64,000 nucleotides of DNA from Spinacia oleracea (Eukaryota; Streptophyta; Magnoliopsida; Caryophyllales; Amaranthaceae): NCBI RefSeq assembly GCF_020520425.1, contig NC_079492.1, positions 66,703,671 through 66,767,670 of the forward strand, in the 5' to 3' direction. Numbering within the stretch: the first letter of the stretch is position 1; every line of letters starts with the position of its first letter. Both the position numbers and the translations under genes were made by a program. This document shows positions 10,985 through 21,938 of this stretch, piece after piece. The notes under the pieces are model-generated. The model made no database searches. It had not been told where the DNA came from and saw nothing but the letters and a program-made list of their open reading frames with translations.

Positions 10985-12252
10985 AGTACTTGTTAAAAGA
11001 AGGCTATAAGAATGACCCCATCAGTCCATGCATATTTATAAAGAGAGTTGGGACGGGATTTGTAATAATTGCAGTGTATGTTGATGACTTAAACATCGTT
11101 GGGACTCCTGAAGAGATTTCACAGACAGTGGAATGTTTGAAGAAAGAATTTGAGATGAAAGATCTTGGAAACACAAATTTTGCTTAGGGCTACAAATTGA
11201 GCACCTAAAGAATGGAATCCTTGTGCATCAAACAACATACATAAAAAATGTGCTAAAAAGGTTCTCTTTTGATCAAGCACATCCGCTGAGTAGTCCAATG
11301 GTTGTAATATCACTAGATGTGGATAAAGACTCATTTCGCCCTCGGGAAAACGATGAACAAATCCTTGGTCCTGAAGTACCATACTTAAGTGCAATGGGGC
11401 ATTGATGTACCTTGCTAGTCATACGAGACCTGACATATCATTTTCTGTGAATTTGTTAGTAAGGTTTAGCTAATGTCCAACTCGAAGGTATTGGAATGGG
11501 ATAAAACATGTATTTCGTTACCTCCAAAGAACGAAAGATATGGGTTTATTATTTTCTAACCAGTCCAAAGAAGACTTAATTGGTTTTGCAGATGCAAGGT
11601 ATTTGTCTGATCCCCATAATGCTCGATCACAAACAGGATATGTTTTCACATGTGGTGGTACTGTCATTTCTTGGCGTTCCATGAAGCAAACTATTGCAGC
11701 TACTTCTTCTAACCATGCAGAAATTTTATCTATCCACGAAGCTAGTCGTGAATGTGTATGGTTCTTTTTTTTTGCTAAAGGTAATAATTGAAATAAACAA
11801 TAGGCGCAAAACAAGAACATGTCTACGAGGCCAAAGCCCAAATAGACACGAACAACAACGTTTTACAACAAAAACCAAGCAGCCGAACAACTGCCAAAAC
11901 CAAAACTAATGTGTATGGTTAAGGTCTGTAATTCAGCATATACGAGAAGATTGTGGTCTATCCACAGGGAATAAAGCTCGAACAGTTATGTGTGAGGATA
12001 ATGCAGCATGCATTGCACAGCACAAGGATGGATACATCAAATGTGATATAACAAAACACATTTTACCAAAATTCTTCTTCACCCATTGGCTGCAAAAGAA
12101 TGGTGATGTACAGGTTCTACAGATTGTTCAAGTGAAAATTTGGCATACCTGTTTACGAAGGCGCTTCCAACTACTACTTTCAAGAAACTAGTTTACCATA
12201 TTGGATTGCGTCGTCTGAAAGATCTCAAGTTATGTAACCATGAGGGGGAGTA
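10985..12252 (+). pseudogene. Copia A polyprotein fragment (RT end and RNase H)
   Basis: Continuation of the Copia A pol after Copia E. 10990-11190 carries the catalytic YVDD box (AVYVDDLNIVGT) and KKEFEMKDLG. 11540-11763 and 11921-12190 carry RNase H (ADARYLSDPHNARSQTGY, SNHAEILSIHEASREC, CEDNAACIAQHKDGYIK). A LINE tail interrupts it at 11764-11907. Several stops are present, for example at 11187 and 11405. It ends near 12190. Confidence 0.9.
11764..11907 (-). mobile_element. 5'-truncated LINE tail in Copia A RNase H
   Basis: A 144-bp insertion flanked by a perfect 13-bp target-site duplication AATGTGTATGGTT (11751-11763 and 11908-11920). A T-run at its left end (a poly-A tail on the minus strand) is followed by TTTGCTAAAGG. 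That resembles the 3' end of the LINE at 30303 (TTTGCTAAGAAAG), so it is probably the extreme 3' end of the same kind of non-LTR retrotransposon. Confidence 0.85.
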
Positions 12253-12411
12253 GATGCGCGCTGCACTCTTTTTCCCTTAACCATGGTTTTTTCCAACTAG
12301 GTTTTCCTGATAAGGTTTTTATTGAGGCAGCATGGTACGCGCATTTGGAAATATTTTATTTTTTAAGAGAGAAATTATATTATTGTATAATAATGGACAT
12401 CCAAGGAGGAG

Positions 12412-12588
12412 TGTTATGAAATATAATTTTTATGTCCATTATACCCCCGTTAGTATCTCCGGAGTATTCTAGGGTATAGGAAACCTTAACTATTGTATCA
12501 TATATATACCCAGTACTATATTGAATAATACACACAACAATATTCTCTCTCTCTTATCTCTCTTGTTTATTCACAAGATAGCATAACA
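12412..12588 (+). repeat. 3' LTR of Copia A
   Basis: A 177-bp direct-repeat candidate starting TGTTATG and ending CATAACA, a perfect 7-bp terminal inversion with TG/CA ends. It follows a polypurine tract AAGGAGGAG (12403-12411). A TATA-like TATATATACC sits at 12501-12510. The matching 5' LTR is left of the window, so the target-site duplication cannot be checked. Confidence 0.82.
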
Positions 12589-14059
12589 TACGAGTCTTTA
12601 AGAATGAAATTCTTGGTAGTTTGCAATTTTACTACGTATGTAATATTTTAGGATATGTATTATCAACATAATCTTTAAACTTTATAATGACAATCAATAA
12701 TATCTTCTATGATTCTTCCTAGACAAAATAAATTAGACTAATAATTACTTTTTTTTATAAATTTAAAGAGAGGTCAATCAGTGAGTGACATTTGTCATCA
12801 CCACATTGATTTCCTCTCTTTTAGTATATTACTAGATTTTAGCCCGTGCGATGCACAGATTCTATTAAATTGTTATGTTAAAATAAAATTCCTGTATATA
12901 TACCAATTGCTATATTTTATATATTAGATTAGATTGGTTTTTTATTTTGATTTTGATTTTGGATTAAATTTCGTTTTAGATTTATTTTTTAATTATTAGA
13001 GTGTTTGATTTTGGATGAAGTTGTATATACGTAATATTAGTAATTAATTAATAAAAATATCTACGTGGCACCTAATTATTTATCTACGTGGCACTCGACT
13101 TTTTAATTCAAAAATAATTTCGAAATCTTATTTTTCATTGGCCGAAACCATTAGATTTCCTACTTAACGCTTTAATATTGGATTAGTGTTTGATTTTGGA
13201 TTGAATTTTATTTTAGGTTAGTGTTTGATTTTGGATAAATTTTATTTTAGATTTATTTTTTAATTATCAGAGTGTTTGATTTTGGATGTAGTTGTATATA
13301 TTAGTAATTAATTGATTTTGGATGTAGTTGTATATCTACATGAAACTTGATTTTTTTATTCAAAAATAAATTAGAAATCTTATTTTTTATATATATATAT
13401 TAGGTTATATAGATAGATAGATATACAGAAGCTTACCAAAAGGCCAAAAATTAGTCTTAAGTACGTATCCCAATGTATCTATTTGGGCCATAGATCGAAA
13501 CTGAAAGTTACTTATCTCTATTAATATCTAGCCTTGTTAATTTGGGCTATGATGGTCACTTTCAAAGTTAAATAAAAGAGGCTAGTCATTCCATAATACT
13601 ACATCCTACGCCTGCAAGATGGTGGGCTGGGCCGCAAGTTAAATATGCTTCCCAATATACTGGGCCGGACTGAGAAGCGAGCAAATTTTGTACCTATTTT
13701 CCAGAGGGGTCCAAATTTATACGGGTAACTAAACTTAAGTATTTTAGATGTCCAAAAAATAAATCAGAACCGGTATGAAAAATGGGTCTAAGAATTCTGT
13801 CTAAACCAGTCATTTTCATGTCGGTCAGGCCAATGGGCCCATGAACAGGTCTATTACATCCGTGACTGAGTTTTTGCCAGACATTATTTTGGACAAACTT
13901 AAATAGTTCTGCATAAGGGTTTGTATCTCATAAAAATCACAACCTAAAATTAATTAATTAATCAAATTTAGTTACTTAGAATTGTTGAACCTTTATGTTG
14001 GACGAGCTTGGCGAGGCGGCATGCTGTGATATGTGAGCAAACACGTCACAGTGCCAAAC
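12589..14059. other. AT-rich intergenic DNA with degenerate repeats
   Basis: No coding potential seen. 12766-12822 forms a short hairpin with roughly 20-bp arms (AAAGAGAGG...CCTCTCTTT). It is followed by TTTAGCCCGTGCGATGCAC, a phrase common in plant repeats whose element type I cannot settle. 12995-13345 contains several copies of GTGTTTGATTTTGGATG with ATTTTATTTTAG spacers. 13388-13430 is TA- and GATA-rich. Confidence 0.5.
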
Positions 14060-14198
14060 ATGTACCATTGTTTAAAAAAGAATACCATTTCGTTAAACAG
14101 AGTACCGTTTCGATAAAAACATGTACCATTTAGTAAAAAAGAGTACCATTTCATTTAAAACATAATACCATTTCGATTAAAGCATGTACCATTTCATT
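14060..14198. repeat. Seven-copy short tandem repeat (GTACCATTT)
   Basis: About seven degenerate units of roughly 19-23 bp, each with TACCATTT or TACCGTTT followed by an A-rich spacer. The block ends about 20 bp before Copia B inserts. Confidence 0.8.
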
Positions 14199-14219
14199 GA
14201 TTTTTTGCTGTTATGTTTT

Positions 14220-14386
14220 TGATAGAATATGTATTTAATATTCTTTCCTATATTCTGTAAAGATAGATTCAGTGTAATTAGTGTTCTCGTAGAATTAGGA
14301 TTGTAGCATTGAACACCTATAAATATCAATTAATGAGAATACCCAAATCGGGGAGAATTACACTATTCAACATGGTATCAAGAGCC
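14220..14386 (+). repeat. 5' LTR and primer-binding site of Copia B
   Basis: The LTR (14220-14372) runs from TGATAGAATATG to ATTCAACA, with a TATAAATA box at 14319-14326. TGGTATCAAGAGCC (14373-14386) follows at once, which fits a primer site for the initiator methionine tRNA used by most plant Copia elements. Confidence 0.95.
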
Positions 14387-14470
14387 TAAAGAAAATCTCT
14401 TTAATCTTTTTCTCTTCTCCTTCTTTGATCTTGCCTAACCCTCGTGCACCATACTCCAACTCCCGCAGCT

Positions 14471-15178
14471 ATGGTGCACTCAAAATCCTCGTCTGCCTCT
14501 GATGACGAGGCCATACTGACCCTTCCTCCTCCTCCTCCAACCACCTTCCACCCAGCCTTTGCCGTTAACAACATCAAGAACGCCATACCCACGGTTCTTG
14601 ATCAAGAAACCTGTCACTATGCGGCGTGGGTGGAGTATTTCCAAATTCATGTGTGTGCGTTTAACGTCAGTGATCACATCGATATTACTGTCCCCAAACC
14701 CACAGATGTTGATGACCGTACATGGACGAGGCTAGACGCAATTGTAAAGCAGTGGATTTACGGCACAATCTCTCAAGACCTTGCCCATACAATCATGAAA
14801 TCCGGAGCAACGACATACCAATTATGGAAAAGATTGGAGGATTTATTTCACGACAATAAAACAACCCGGGCAGTTTACTTGGAGGATCAGTTCACAAACA
14901 CAAAACTGATCGATTTCGCCAATACAACTGAATATTGTCAACAAATCAAGCTTCTTGCCGACCAATTAGCGGACGTAGATAATCCGATCTCGGAAAAACG
15001 GATGGTGTTACAGTTGGTCAAGGGGTTAGCAAAGGGTGAGTATGACACAATAGCAACCATGATTCAGCAAAGGGCCAATCAAGACGACAGCCTCGACACA
15101 GCACTCGTTTCCCCACAACCACCGTCGTCCGGCAACGGTACGGCAACCCAGCCGCACAATCAGCCACAAACCGGCTGA
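14471..15178 (+). pseudogene. Copia B gag
   Basis: The frame starts best at the Met of MVHSKSSSASDDEA (14471), although the open frame reaches back to 14444. It encodes a Copia gag (WVEYFQIHVCAFNVSDHI, AYLWKRLED-like YQLWKRLEDLFHDNK, QLVKGLAKGEYDTIA). A TGA at 15176-15178 stops it, then a Gly/Arg/Gln/Pro-rich linker continues in the same frame with another TGA at 15362. I could not find an intact CCHC knuckle. The Gly-Arg-rich linker (15180-15290) may bind RNA in its place. Confidence 0.88.
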
Positions 15179-15364
15179 GGAGGCGGTGGCAATCGCGGCG
15201 GCAGGACAGGACGGGGCCGCGGTTATGGCCGTGGTGGCAGAGGAAAAGGGAGAGGGGGAGGTCGTGGCCCTAACAATTCCAATAACCAGAATCACAATAA
15301 TCACAATACTCGTTCATCCAACAATGGTCAACCACAACAGGCCCAATCTTCTCAAGCCCAATGA

Positions 15365-17006
15365 CAACCAAATTGGAACCAGCAACAAACATGGGCCAGA
15401 CCACAACAAAGCTGGACTCAGCCCCCCTATTGGGCCACAGCACCCTGCCCTTACCCAAGTGCTGGACCAAAAAACCAGTTCAGACCCTCTCCTAGCATTC
15501 TTGGGCCTGGTCCACGTGGCCCAACACCTCAGCAGGCCTATTCAGTCCATAATTATGAGTACGGGCAGCCCATGCCACTCACCGATCTCGGAGCCGCCTT
15601 TAATTCCATGACTATGCAACCTCCCGATGATCAATGGTACATGGACACCGGGGCCTCATCTCATCTCACCCGAAACTCAGGTAATCTCCCTCGTATGTTG
15701 CATTCTAATAATTCTCAGTTTATTTTGGTTGGTAATGGCAATCGTATTCCAGTTAAAGGTATTGGCACCACCACCACACCACCACCACACCCGCCCTTTA
15801 CCCTAAACAATGTCCTATATGCACCAAATATTATAACTAACCTTATCTCAGTTAGAAAATTTGCTAGTGACAATAATGTATCCATTGAATTTGACCCTTT
15901 TGGTTTTTCTGTGAAGGACCTCAATACGGGGACAACTCTTACGAGATGCAATAGTGTGGGGGATCTCTATCCATTCTCCAAGTCTTCCGCAGTCAACCAA
16001 CCAACCGCACTCTCCGTTGTGTCTCCATTCACCTGGCACAGTCGTCTTGGGCATCCTGGCACCTCAGTTCTTAATTACCTTAGACTTAATAATTTTATTT
16101 CTTGTAATAAAAGACTCGATCATATATCGTGTCCGTCTTTCCCTCTCGGGAAACATGTTAGACTTCCTTTTTATACATCAATGAATAATACAGTTAGTGC
16201 TTTTGACATTATTCACTCAGATTTGTGGACATCTCCAGTTCTAAGTCAATCTGGTCATAAATATTATTTATTGCTTCTAGATGATTTCACTCATTTCACT
16301 TGGGTTTTTCCTCTAAAGTTTAAATTTCAAGCATTTTCATGTTTCCTAAGCTTTAAGAATTATGTTAAAACTCAATTTGAAAAGGATATAAAAGCTTTTC
16401 AATGCGACAATGGCCGTGAGTTCTATAATGCCCCATTTCTTAAGCTTGCACCAGATCACGGTATGATTTTTCGTTTCTCTTGCCCTCATACCTCCTCTCA
16501 AAACGGAAAAGCAGAAAGAGCAATTAGAACCACAAATAATATCGTTCGAACCATTCTCATTCATGCAAACTTACCCCCATCTTTTTGGGTTCATGGGCTG
16601 GACATGGCCATCTACCTATTAAACATCTTGCCCACTCGAACTCTCAATAACAAAACTCCAATGGAAATCTTGTTCCATAAAATCCCATCATATAGTCACC
16701 TACGGGTCTTTGGTTGTTTAGGTTATCCAAACCTCACCTCAACCACCAAACACAAACTCGAGCCTCACTCCACACTTGTGTGTTTTTGGGATTTCCGACA
16801 AGCCACAGGGGGTACAAGTGCTATGATTTGTCGAAAAACAAAATCATACTTTCTAGGCATGTCACGTTTATGGAACACCAATTCCCTTTCATGAATCTGG
16901 CCCAATTCCAGACCAAATCATTTGACTTCCTCCACTCTCCTGGACCGTCACCCTTGTTGTCTCATATGTTGGCCCAACCTGCCATGCTTCGGCCCAACAA
17001 CCATCA
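15365..17006 (+). pseudogene. Copia B protease and integrase
   Basis: Same frame as gag. The protease has its active-site DTG in WYMDTGASSHLTRN (about 15635-15675). The pre-integrase WHSRLGHPG follows, then the integrase core (IIHSDLWTSPVLS, FQCDNGREF, SSQNGKAERAIRTTNNI). A frame shift around 16770-16800 moves the last part (VFLGFPTSHRGYKCYDL) to another frame. The coding sequence is then cut at 17006 by the CACTA transposon and resumes at 21939. One cysteine of the expected CPSCPLGK-type zinc-binding stretch is changed to Phe (CPSFPLGK). Confidence 0.9.
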
Positions 17007-18150
17007 CACTACTACAAAAGCCTTGCTTTATGGACGCCAGGATGTCGACGCTTGGATATGAGCGTTGGGGGAAAAAAATAATTTTTGCTTATCCACGACG
17101 CTTTTTATCGTCCTTGGTTATGTAGACAGTATTATGCGTTGAGAATACACGTGCAATCCGCGTGATATTGTCTAATTGGTTACTATTGCCCGCAACACTT
17201 CACCTTTTTGGGAAACCCGAAAAACCTCCCCACTCAATACCCCTCACCGCCTCTCTATCGCCTGCTAAGAAATATCAGTTTTACTCTCTTATCATTGAAA
17301 TTGTAAGCTCTTTCACACTGTTTCCTCATTTGTTGCTTATATTTCTCTGTTTCACCTCTCGCAATTTTTTTTATTAATTCATTATCTGAACTTGTAGATC
17401 TTGTTTGGCATGACAATGGCTATTTATCATCTTCTACCTTGGTCTTGTGAAAGGTAACATAGTTTTTTTGTTTACAATTTCCATATCTTTGTTTTATTTT
17501 TATTTTCAATTTTCGTTCGTCTTTTTTGGAATCTAATTTATAGGGTTTTAGGTTTTTTTTTTGCAATTGAATCATATTGTTTGATTTCGTTCTTCTAATA
17601 TAATTGGTTTAGACCCGAGTAATTCTGAGTACACTCTTTACATTAGGGTTAGATTTATCTATGTTGAGTAGAAATTTGCGATTCTAGCCCTAATTTGTGT
17701 TAATTTTTTCGTTTTTTTACTATTGTTGAAATCTTTGTTCTTTTCATTTTGATAATCTATCATGATTGAACGGTAATGTGTGTTGGATTTAAGGGATTTA
17801 ATAAGCTTAAGATGTTGACAGAATGTTTTGCACTACATGTTCTTAGTGTTGGCTATAACTGAGTTGATTTTATGTGGACCAATGTACTGCGGAATATGAA
17901 CCAATGGTGGTTCAAACTTCTATGAGTTTTCTTTTTCTTGGATTTTATATCCATACAATTAAATGAATGATTAAGACTAATCAGCAAACAATTACTCTCC
18001 AAAGAGGTTGTTGTCTGCCCAAAATTATGGGGTCATCTCGAACTTGGGAGCATGATGATGTGGAATTCTTTACTGCTTGTATGTTGTTTGATACTTTGAT
18101 TAGCATCTGTTGGTACTAAAATTTGCTGCTTTATTTCCTTTTTCATGTAG

Positions 18151-18338
18151 GTTCCCTCGACAAGTTAGAGGTATTTACAAGCTTCAATGGACCTGATTTC
18201 TATGGTATTCCAAGGAACACATCAAAGATCAAGTTGAAAAAAGAGCCATGGAAAGTTTCAGAGCATATATCTTACCCTTTCTGAGAAATCATCCCAATTT
18301 CTATTGGACAAATGCTTGACTGGAGGCCATCTTTTTGA
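18151..18338 (+). pseudogene. Captured last exon of a dihydroorotase gene
   Basis: After an intron acceptor (TTTCATGTAG at 18141-18150) one frame reads [35 protein letters not shown] and later EIIPISIGQMLDW, ending at a TGA at 18336-18338. This is the C-terminal end of plant dihydroorotase, the mitochondrial or plastid pyrimidine-synthesis enzyme that closes the dihydroorotate ring. One internal TGA (a likely Gly codon change after SYPF) breaks it. Keeping the intron acceptor means genomic DNA, not mRNA, was copied. It lies inside the CACTA element and is not a working gene. Confidence 0.85.
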
Positions 18339-19756
18339 TACAGTATGATCTCTCATTCATCTTAAACTTGTGTTTCCGTTTCAAAACTTCAGGCTTCAGA
18401 ATGTGTTTGCTTCACATTGATGATAAGTATTACGTCTGCTAAAACGTGATTTTCGATTAATTCTATTGGTTTTACCCGTAGATTGCAAAGCCATTGCAGA
18501 AGTATGGTGGCAGGCTTTAGCACAATGAAACGTATTGCGGGTTCATGTTATGGAGAAGAAATGGTAGTTTCCCTTGTTTAACAACTCTGGTGCACACAAT
18601 ATCATTCATATGGCTACTCTTTTCATAGTGAACCTGCAGGGGTATAAATTAGTAGTTTCTCTACTTGAATTATTCTACTTATGAAGGGTTAAACTACCTC
18701 TTATGCAAATCTGTAGCATGAAAGAGACCTTAATTATTTCAACCTTTGTTTATTCTTCATTTGCTCATGCACAAGGAGAGTGTGAGGTCATATATTACTT
18801 TTCTAAACCTTGGTTCCATAACATATTAAACAACAAAGTTTTTAGTATAGATTTAATACATCAATTATAAGCTGAATATATGATTCACTAGATCCCCTCT
18901 TGATGCATTTGTTAATTGATCCTCCTCTTGATTGTTTGTGGAAGACTGGTAGCTGAATGTCTACCCTACAAATGTTACGAACAAGCGCTTCATAGTTTTA
19001 TTTTTAGTATGATTATTTCTTGAATGCCTGCTGATTACATGGCCTTGTGTTCATACTACTTTACTAAGGGAGAAATTGTGTTTCGAGGATTACAAGAAAT
19101 ATTCAGTAGGAGGAATCTGATGTTCGGAAGGTTATTGAGGATGAATATGAGTAATGGTATGTTCAGCTGTAATTTGATTCTATTTCTTCTGAAGTATAGG
19201 GCTAGATTTTACCTTTCCATTGATGGACTTAAAGAAAAACACCGGCCTCTACATTTCTTGGCTAAATATCTGTTATATGTAGATTTGATCTTCCATATCC
19301 TGTCGTTGCTGGGAGTCATTTTAGATTATTGGGGCACTGGTGTGATGTATTGCGCTGATGTTGGATTTTTTGCTGTTTTGTATATGCTTTATGCTTGGGG
19401 ATAGGGGTTGAATGGGGGATGTAGACTGTAGGAGACAATTGACAAAGCAACTCTAAAAAAAATGCAAGAAATAAGGTAACTCTCACATAACACTATGGGA
19501 GTATTTTTTTTAATAAACATAAAGATTTTGCCTTCATATGATTGAGCTTTTTACTGTTTCAATTCAAGGTCTCAAGTTCCCAAACATGATATCGTCCATT
19601 CTTATACTCTCATTTGCTTATTATTCTCTTAGTTTCTAATGATTTGTCTTGCTCAAAAATCATATTTATCCTGTATACATATTTCTACACTTTAAGGAAA
19701 AAATATGATGTCCAGCCTTGCCTTTTCCTAACAATTCCGATGTTTTTTTTTTCAAG

Positions 19757-19948
19757 GAGAGAAGTCAATACTAGCCAATATAAATTTGGATATATCTGTT
19801 GGAAGCTTAGGTGCAAGAGTAGGCGGTACTGGAGAAGGAAAAACCTCACTAATATTTGCAATGCTTAGGGAGCTTCCTCCGACGTCTGCTGTCTTTTGAT
19901 ACCAGTGCTATCATTAGAGGGACATTTGCTTGGATATTCAATGCAACT
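19757..19948 (+). pseudogene. Captured ABCC-type transporter exon (first nucleotide-binding domain)
   Basis: The frame reads [15 protein letters not shown], then the Walker A loop GGTGEGKTS, then [10 protein letters not shown]. After a TGA at about 19896 it continues in other frames with TSAIIRGT-like and WIFNAT sequence. This is the start of nucleotide-binding domain 1 of plant ABCC (MRP-type) transporters. A polypyrimidine tract with CAAG before 19757 and GTGAGT at 19949 look like the original splice sites. A short deletion before WIFNAT removes part of the Q-loop region. It is a transduplicated fragment, not functional. Confidence 0.82.
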
Positions 19949-19974
19949 GTGAGTTATTTGACTTTGTGTTTTTA

Positions 19975-20245
19975 ATAAATTTATTTATTTATTTATTTAT
20001 TTATTTATGGTTTCAATATTATTGTCTATGACATCAGTGATACTGTCTAGAACTCAGACTGGTCTGCCTTTGACCAATGAACTAAAAAATAGGATCAGTA
20101 GTGTTTCTTAGTGTTCTTTGCGGTTAGGTGTTGAATTGTTTGGTTACTTCAAATAGGATCAGTAGTGTTTCTTAGGATCAGTGTTTCTTAGTGTTCTTTG
20201 CGGTTAGGATGAGTAGTCTTTCTTAGTGTGAATTGCGGTTAAGGT
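19975..20245. repeat. TTTA microsatellite and local tandem repeats in the CACTA interior
   Basis: 19975-20009 is (TTTA)n. About 20085-20245 contains three or four rearranged copies of AGGATCAGTAGTGTTTCTTA and TTCTTTGCGGTTAGG. No gene is seen in the interior outside the two captured exons. An open frame at 19024-19404 has no domain I recognise. Confidence 0.7.
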
Positions 20246-21938
20246 CTGATTCTACTGCAAAGAAGAATTGTTGTTCTAGCATATTGGTAGTCTGGTAGCT
20301 ATATAAATACAAGGTAAACGAGCTAAGTCTCTTAATAGACAACTTGAATTTCTCTGCCTATGGCTATGGATCAACCACTTCGACGTTCCTTCTCCAGATT
20401 TGACTGTAAACTTCCAGATTTATCGTGTTGTCTATCAGCACATGCATTGTAGCTTCCAGTGTCTTAAATAATATTCCTTGTAGAGTTTAGGAATCATCTA
20501 CTATTAGTTTGTTACCATTCTCAAGATAAAACAAAAGAGATACACCAAATCCAACTTATTTACAGAACTTGTATGCCTTCCCTATGCAATACAAAGCACA
20601 CAATGGATTTCTCTCTTTCTCTAGTACTTATGCACTAGAATCTGCTCCTACTACAGTTCATTTGATGAATTGTTGTTGTCCTAAATCTGCTAGCAGTAGT
20701 GGAAAGTTGGAAACGACCCTTGCTTGGTGCCCTGTAGATCATCATACTGAACTTTCAAATGCTTCCTGGAGATCTCTAAGACCTTGCATCTAATCCTCAT
20801 GATGACTTCCTATACCAAACTTTCCTGTTTTGATGTTTCCCCAGATAACTTTATCTTCAGCTTAGGATATGATGAAACGAATTTTGTTATTCGACTCCCT
20901 AGTGCTAAAGTCCAAAGATAGGTAAACAATTTGCGTGATTAAACAATTTATATGAAATTCTCCTCATGTTGTATTTAATTTCCTTCGTGGTTTTGGTTTC
21001 CGACTTATTATGTACTTATTGCATTTTAATTGTATTTTTCTTTGAAGGTTGTCCAACGTGATAAGGTGCAAAAGAAGCATGAAGTCCAATCCAGTTAAGC
21101 TTCATATGAGCTACTACCATCGATATATATATTTAGTATATATAGTACATCCTAGCTAGTTAGTTTTTCTAGGTTTTAGTTTTAATTTCTTGGGTTTGAT
21201 TTATGATGTTGTTTAGGACTGTTTGGTTAGGATTTCGGTTAGTGATATAGATGCATGTATGTTTGGATTCTGGTTAGTAACATACGTGTACGTACTATGA
21301 AATTTAACTACTTAAGTTTTTGTAAGTTAATTGAAGACCAATTATTCAAAATTCGATCAGGTTGATCTAGCTTGTGTTGCAGTTATTAATTTTTAAATTT
21401 ATAATAGGATTGAATAATGTTTTATTATGTATATATATATTATATTATATGCGATACAGGAACAGGTACGTAGAATAAAAAGAGCATGTAATGCGATACA
21501 CGAATACGTGGAAAAAAAAAGCTTATACAAACAAATGTGGACGCTTTTTAGAGTCGTGTATAAAGCTCATTTAATTAGATTAAAACTCACGCCAACAGAA
21601 AATTATGGACGCCGACAAGCGTAGATAATCCAAAATTTTCGACGCTTTGGAGCGTGGAGAACATTAACTAGTTAAAAGGTGGGCATAGCAGGAAAACTAT
21701 GTTGTCGACAGCAATATAAAAATTCTGGACGCCTAAAAGCGTCGAGGGTCTCGACGCCAAAACTGAAATAAGGTCCGCAAAAAGTGTCGAAAATCTCGAC
21801 GCAAAAGAGCGTCGAGAAAATTGACTTTAATTCTCTTGACGCTTCAGGAGAGCGTCGAGGGCAAAATTCTCGACACTTTTAGGCGTCGTTAAAAGGTCTA
21901 AACAGCGTCTTTAAAGGGCGGGATTTGTAGTACTGTCA

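Larger units (their letters stand above)
17007..21935. mobile_element. Non-autonomous CACTA (EnSpm) transposon carrying host gene pieces
   Basis: 4,929 bp, starting CACTACTACAAAAGCC and ending TTTGTAGTACTG, with the 3-bp target-site duplication TCA (17004-17006 and 21936-21938). Subterminal regions are full of short inverted and direct copies of GACGCTTTT/AAAGCGTCG (about 17030-17140 and 21600-21910), the expected binding sites for a CACTA transposase. No transposase frame is visible. The interior instead holds gene-like exons and introns (18151-18338 and 19757-19948). The right end carries one mismatch in the CACTA inversion (TACTG for TAGTG), which may weaken mobility. Confidence 0.93.

Noticed and set aside
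19024..19404. 126-codon frame inside the CACTA element
   Set aside because: No recognisable domain, and no transposase features. Probably chance.
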